From Acidobacteriota bacterium (GTDB taxonomy: Bacteria; Acidobacteriota; Aminicenantia; Aminicenantales; Aminicenantaceae), in contig JAUWSR010000128.1 in assembly GCA_030609975.1 (NCBI GenBank), forward strand, positions 1 to 9,902: a DNA stretch of 9,902 bases, given 5' to 3'. Positions 6,515-9,902 of the stretch are shown piece after piece; position 1 is the stretch's first letter; each line of letters opens with the position of its first letter. The notes under the pieces are model-generated. The model did no database searches, had not been told where the DNA came from, and saw only the letters and a program-made list of their open reading frames with translations. The position numbers were made by a program, and so were the translations under genes.

Positions 6515-6519
6515 AGGAG
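6515..6519 (+). promoter_or_regulatory. Shine-Dalgarno fixing propeller gene start
   Basis: AGGAG, then a 5-nt spacer, then ATG at 6525. It rules out the in-frame TTG at 6471, which lacks an SD and would place 18 hydrophilic residues ahead of the signal peptide. Confidence 0.75.
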
Positions 6520-6524
6520 TTCAA

Positions 6525-8681
6525 ATGAAAAAAGCCACGATAACCGTGCTGATATTGACACTATTAATGGCATATCCTGTCCAGGGTATAAAGCCCCAGA
6601 AATGGGAACTGTTGAGGATAGAACAGTTTTTAAAAGGGAAATTTAATGGGATATCGGTAACATACGAGGGCGATCTGTTTTTATCACCCCGAGAAGATAT
6701 TCTGCAGGGTCCAGGGGAAGAGTTTTATCTATCCATGCTGCGCACCAACAGCGGTGTCATATTCCTGGGAACGGGGCACAGCGGTCGGATTTACCGGATA
6801 GGTCAGGATGGCAAATCTGAGATCTACTATCAGATGCCGGAGATGGACGTCAATGCTTTAGTCTGGGATGGGGCCGGAACTCTGTATGCGGCGACCTCTC
6901 CCAACGGCAAGATCTACAAGATCACCGCGGAGAAAGAAGGAGCCGCCTTTTTTGATCCTGATGAACGTTATATCTGGGATCTGGAATACCTGGGTAACGG
7001 AGCTATGCTGGCAGCTGTCGGGGAGACAGGAGGGATCTATTCCATAAATAACTTGGGTGAAGGGAACCTGATCTTGAAGGCTAAGGAGAACCACATCCTT
7101 TGTTTGGAACGAGCTGCCAACGGCGACCTGTATGCAGGCAGTGGCGGCAGAGGTCGGTTGTATCGATTTACCCGTAACCGGACTCCTACAATCCTGTATG
7201 AGTCTCCTTTCGAGGAGATCCGTTCGCTCGCTTTTGATGGCCAGGGAAATATCTACGCTGCGGCAGGCGGGAAGGTGGCCCTGCCTTCCTCTCTGAGAAC
7301 CTCCACCCCGTCTTCCAGTGTGGATGCCGAAGTCTCGATCACTGTAACGCCTCAGGGCAGCGCTCCGGCGGAATTGCCAGGCACAAAGGAGAAACAGCCC
7401 AGCGCGCTTTTTAAGGTCAGTGCGGAAGGCGTTGCCAAAAGACTGTGGAGCTCGAACGAAGATATCATCTACTCGTTGTTTTGGGATGAGCGCACCCAGA
7501 GGATGATATTTGGGACGGGCAATCGGGGTAGGATTTTTGCTGTGGACCAGAATGAGAAGGCATCGCTGTTGGTTCAGAAGGAATCGGAGCAGGTGTATGC
7601 TCTGCGGGCCTATGAGGGACGGGTCTATACTCTGTCCAACAATCCTCCGGCCTTGAGTGTGATGTTTCCTGACCAGCGATACAAAGGGGAATATCTGAGT
7701 CAGATTTTTGATGCGCGTTTACTGTCTTCCTGGGGACGTATCGAATGGGTCTCGGAGCTGCCGACCGGCACGACGCTACAGGTGCTGACACGCAGCGGCA
7801 ATTCCAATCAGCCCAGCCAGTCCTGGAGCAACTGGTCTCCTCCCTACCAAAATGGCCGGGGGGAGCAGATCCTGAATCCGGCGGCTCGTTATCTTCAATT
7901 CAAGATCCTGTTTGAGACCGATTCTGGCCGGACAAGTCCGCGCCTCAATAAAATATCGTTGTTTTATCTGCAGACCAATGTTGAGCCTGCGATCTCGAGT
8001 TTTGAAACTCTGCCTGTTAATGTGGTTTTTATCGAACCCCCTGTTCAAGATGATAAGATCTGGGGATTGGATGTGGAGGCTAATGCACAAGCCAAATCCG
8101 GAAGCCAGGCTAATGCTGTGGTGATGGCGAAAAAGACCGAACGGAAGGGGTATCAAACCGTGGTATGGAAGGCGCGTGATGAAAACGGAGATGGTCTTTT
8201 ATATAGTCTTTCGATCCGCAAACGCAGCGATAAAGAATGGCGGGTTCTGCAAGAGCGAGGGACTAAAGAGATCTTCAGTTTCGAGACCATGACCCTTCCC
8301 GATGGGGAGTATGAAATGAAGCTCACAGCCGTCGATTCTCCCTCCAATCCCGAAGGCAAGGAACTCAAAACGGAAAAGGTCAGCCGTGTCTTTGTGATAG
8401 ACAATTCCCTCCCGCTTCTCAGGAGTTTTCAAGCCAAACGCAGCGGCAGCCATCTATCCCTGCAATTTGTTGCGGCCGATTCCTATTCGCGCATCCAGGA
8501 GGTCCAATACTTGGTGAGGCCGGGTGAATGGCGCGTGATCTTCCCGGAAGACGGCATCTGTGATTCGAAACAAGAAAGCTTTGATGTAGGGATAACCCTC
8601 CCCTCTAATTTTGACAATATGGTAACGGTAAAGGTTGTGGACGAGCACGGGAATATAGGCGTTCGCCGCGCCGTTTATTAG
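6525..8681 (+). CDS. Exported beta-propeller protein with C-terminal Ig-like region
   Basis: 718 residues. A signal peptide (MKKATITVLILTLLMAYPVQG) predicts export. Residues about 65-380 are a propeller. Each blade has a strand like 'VNALVWDGAGTLYAAT' and a closing motif of the type GxGxxGRIYRI, seen at about 83-92, 123-133, 166-175, 205-214 and 330-339, with related strands near 232-248 and 357-370. That suggests six or seven blades. The fifth blade is interrupted at about 250-292 by a Ser/Thr/Pro-rich linker (SSLRTSTPSSSVDAEVSIT). Residues about 385-485 form a possible beta-sandwich (IFDARLLSSWGRIEW, SWSNWSPPYQNG). Residues about 540-718 look like Ig/Fn3-type domains (WKARDENGDGLLYSL, KLTAVDSPSNPEG, VKVVDEHGNIG). 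No catalytic motif was recognised, so binding or scaffolding is more likely. Its position after the S55 gene suggests a partner or substrate, which is inference. Its stop is 1 nt before rhaB. Confidence 0.75.
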   Translation: MKKATITVLILTLLMAYPVQGIKPQKWELLRIEQFLKGKFNGISVTYEGDLFLSPREDILQGPGEEFYLSMLRTNSGVIFLGTGHSGRIYRIGQDGKSEIYYQMPEMDVNALVWDGAGTLYAATSPNGKIYKITAEKEGAAFFDPDERYIWDLEYLGNGAMLAAVGETGGIYSINNLGEGNLILKAKENHILCLERAANGDLYAGSGGRGRLYRFTRNRTPTILYESPFEEIRSLAFDGQGNIYAAAGGKVALPSSLRTSTPSSSVDAEVSITVTPQGSAPAELPGTKEKQPSALFKVSAEGVAKRLWSSNEDIIYSLFWDERTQRMIFGTGNRGRIFAVDQNEKASLLVQKESEQVYALRAYEGRVYTLSNNPPALSVMFPDQRYKGEYLSQIFDARLLSSWGRIEWVSELPTGTTLQVLTRSGNSNQPSQSWSNWSPPYQNGRGEQILNPAARYLQFKILFETDSGRTSPRLNKISLFYLQTNVEPAISSFETLPVNVVFIEPPVQDDKIWGLDVEANAQAKSGSQANAVVMAKKTERKGYQTVVWKARDENGDGLLYSLSIRKRSDKEWRVLQERGTKEIFSFETMTLPDGEYEMKLTAVDSPSNPEGKELKTEKVSRVFVIDNSLPLLRSFQAKRSGSHLSLQFVAADSYSRIQEVQYLVRPGEWRVIFPEDGICDSKQESFDVGITLPSNFDNMVTVKVVDEHGNIGVRRAVY

Positions 8682-8682
8682 G

Positions 8683-9902
8683 ATGACGCGTTCGTTTTTG
8701 GCATTCGATCTGGGAGCTGAAAGCGGGCGTACGATAGTCGGGACTCTTCAAAACCAGACTCTCCAGCTCAAGCAGATATACCGATTTCCCACCGGGATGC
8801 TGCGTATTCAGGGCCATTGGTATTGGAATATCTTTCGGTTTTTTGAGGAAATTAAAAAAGGAATGACCTTGTGTGCTCGGGGGGACTTTGCTCCTTGTTC
8901 TCTGGGCATTGACACCTGGGGAGTCGATTTTGCACTTTTAGCTGAGGACGGCTCCATTTTGGGACTTCCTTTTGCTTATCGAAATTTCCTTGCGGATGAT
9001 ATCATGCTGGAGGTGTTCGAACGTGTGCCTCGAGAGCGGATTTACAGTCTAACGGGGATTCAGTTTTTACCTTTTAATTCTCTTTTCCAACTGTATTCCC
9101 TGACTCAAAAGGGATCGCCGCTTTTGGCGGCAGCGCACGACATCCTCTTTATGCCCGACCTATTCAACTTTCTGCTCACGGGAGAAAAAGCCACGGAATT
9201 CACATTTGCTACCACCTCTCAGCTTTACAATCCCATTAATGCCGATTGGGAGGAGGAGCTCCTGGATTTGATCGGACTCCCCAAAAAATTGCTGCAGCCC
9301 ATTATTCCTCCCGGGACCACGGTAGGCCCATTGAATAAGGAGATCAGGCAGGAAACCGGATTAAATGAACTGCCTGTTGTGGCTGTTGCCTCCCATGATA
9401 CGGCTTCAGCTGTTGCTGCCGCCCCTGCGGAGGGTGAAGATTGGGTATACATCAGCTCGGGTACCTGGTCGCTGTTGGGCTTGGAAACACGGGAGCCCAT
9501 TATCAATGACCGGGCGTTAGCCCTGAATTTTACCAACGAGGGTGGGGCGGGAGGAACCAACCGGTTTTTAAAGAACATTTGTGGTCTTTGGCTGTTGCAG
9601 GCCTGCCGGAAGACATGGGAAAAGGATGGCGCTCTTGCTTATGATGACTTGATCTCAGCCGCTGAGGCGGCGCCCGCCTTCAAATGCCTGCTCGACCCGG
9701 ATGATCCCTGCTTTTTAGATCCATATGATATGCCCACATCTATTCGGGAGTACTGTTCGTTAACCGGGCAGCCGATCCCGAACTCGATTCCGGAATATGT
9801 CCGTTGTATCCTGGAGAGCTTGGCCTTGAAATACCGCTTTGTTTTGGATCAACTGAGAGAGGCGGTTCCTCGAGCTGTCAGGAGAATTCATGTGATCGGA
9901 GG
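8683..9902 (+). CDS. rhaB: Rhamnulokinase (FGGY family), 3' end cut off
   Basis: 406 complete codons are open to the right edge. The enzyme phosphorylates L-rhamnulose to L-rhamnulose-1-phosphate with ATP in the cytoplasm. Landmarks: FDLGAESGR (8-16, phosphate-binding loop), GIDTWGVDFALL (75-86), FMPDLFNFLLTG (156-167), TFATTSQLYNP (174-184), catalytic-base Asp239 in ASHDTASAVAA, YISSGTWSLLGLE (256-268), NFTNEGGAGGTNRFLKN, and the start of HVIGG where the window ends. This set, particularly ATTSQLYNP with SHDTASA, favours RhaB over xylulo-, glycero- or fuculokinase; about 70-90 C-terminal residues are missing. The ATG (8683) follows the propeller gene's TAG with one base between and has no SD of its own, so translation is probably coupled. 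No rhamnose isomerase or aldolase gene is in the window; these may lie to the right. Confidence 0.88.
   Translation, partial: MTRSFLAFDLGAESGRTIVGTLQNQTLQLKQIYRFPTGMLRIQGHWYWNIFRFFEEIKKGMTLCARGDFAPCSLGIDTWGVDFALLAEDGSILGLPFAYRNFLADDIMLEVFERVPRERIYSLTGIQFLPFNSLFQLYSLTQKGSPLLAAAHDILFMPDLFNFLLTGEKATEFTFATTSQLYNPINADWEEELLDLIGLPKKLLQPIIPPGTTVGPLNKEIRQETGLNELPVVAVASHDTASAVAAAPAEGEDWVYISSGTWSLLGLETREPIINDRALALNFTNEGGAGGTNRFLKNICGLWLLQACRKTWEKDGALAYDDLISAAEAAPAFKCLLDPDDPCFLDPYDMPTSIREYCSLTGQPIPNSIPEYVRCILESLALKYRFVLDQLREAVPRAVRRIHVIG

Noticed and set aside
6471..6524. TTG-initiated 18-residue extension of the propeller protein
   Set aside because: It has no SD and would put charged residues before the signal peptide; ATG 6525 has AGGAG at good spacing.
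7776..8156. 126-codon minus-strand ORF
   Set aside because: It is antisense to the propeller gene with no signal or domain; a reverse-frame artefact.
9225..9578. 117-codon minus-strand ORF
   Set aside because: It is antisense to rhaB across conserved FGGY motifs; a shadow.
1..9902. tRNA, rRNA, CRISPR array, prophage or transposase gene
   Set aside because: I looked for cloverleaf-like segments, regularly spaced direct repeats and transposase motifs by eye and found none; only the short palindromic element suggests mobility.

Overview
The window is a bacterial chromosomal segment of intermediate GC, probably from the FCB superphylum (Bacteroidetes/Fibrobacteres/Calditrichota-like) or an uncultivated relative. 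The main support is a Spt-type alpha-oxoamine synthase resembling Bacteroidetes serine palmitoyltransferases, together with exported proteins of a kind common in Gram-negative environmental lineages. The phylum is an inference; no rRNA or other marker gene is present. Shine-Dalgarno (SD) sites are strong at several genes, and at least one confident start is TTG.

Left part (1-1408, minus strand): the 5' end of an exported DUF885-family protein, cut by the window edge, and upstream of it a complete FabH-type ketoacyl-ACP synthase III with an intact Cys-His-Asn triad. Region 1409-1604 separates this block from rightward genes. It holds a 119-bp palindromic element with perfect 24-bp terminal inverted repeats, which looks like a non-autonomous REP/MITE-type element.

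Middle part (1614-4563): a small exported protein resembling the N-terminal domain of DsbD (plus strand), a candidate unannotated 31-residue basic peptide with a very good ribosome binding site (2148-2243), then a divergent pair. The pair is an extended short-chain dehydrogenase on the minus strand and a serine-palmitoyltransferase-like enzyme on the plus strand. It may form part of a bacterial ceramide pathway: Spt makes 3-ketosphinganine, and a CerR-like reductase would act at the keto group. No acyl-transferase (bCerS) is present in the window.

Right part (4654-9902, plus strand): a secreted protein with SpoIVB/S55 serine-peptidase motifs in rearranged order, a large exported beta-propeller protein with C-terminal Ig-like strands, and, one base after its stop codon, a rhamnulokinase cut by the right edge. 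The first two are probably periplasmic or surface partners. The kinase is a cytoplasmic sugar-catabolic enzyme and looks translationally coupled to the propeller gene.

I saw no tRNA, rRNA, CRISPR array, prophage or transposase gene. The most interesting items are the rearranged S55 protein and its propeller partner, the possible sphingolipid pair, the palindromic element, and the small basic ORF.
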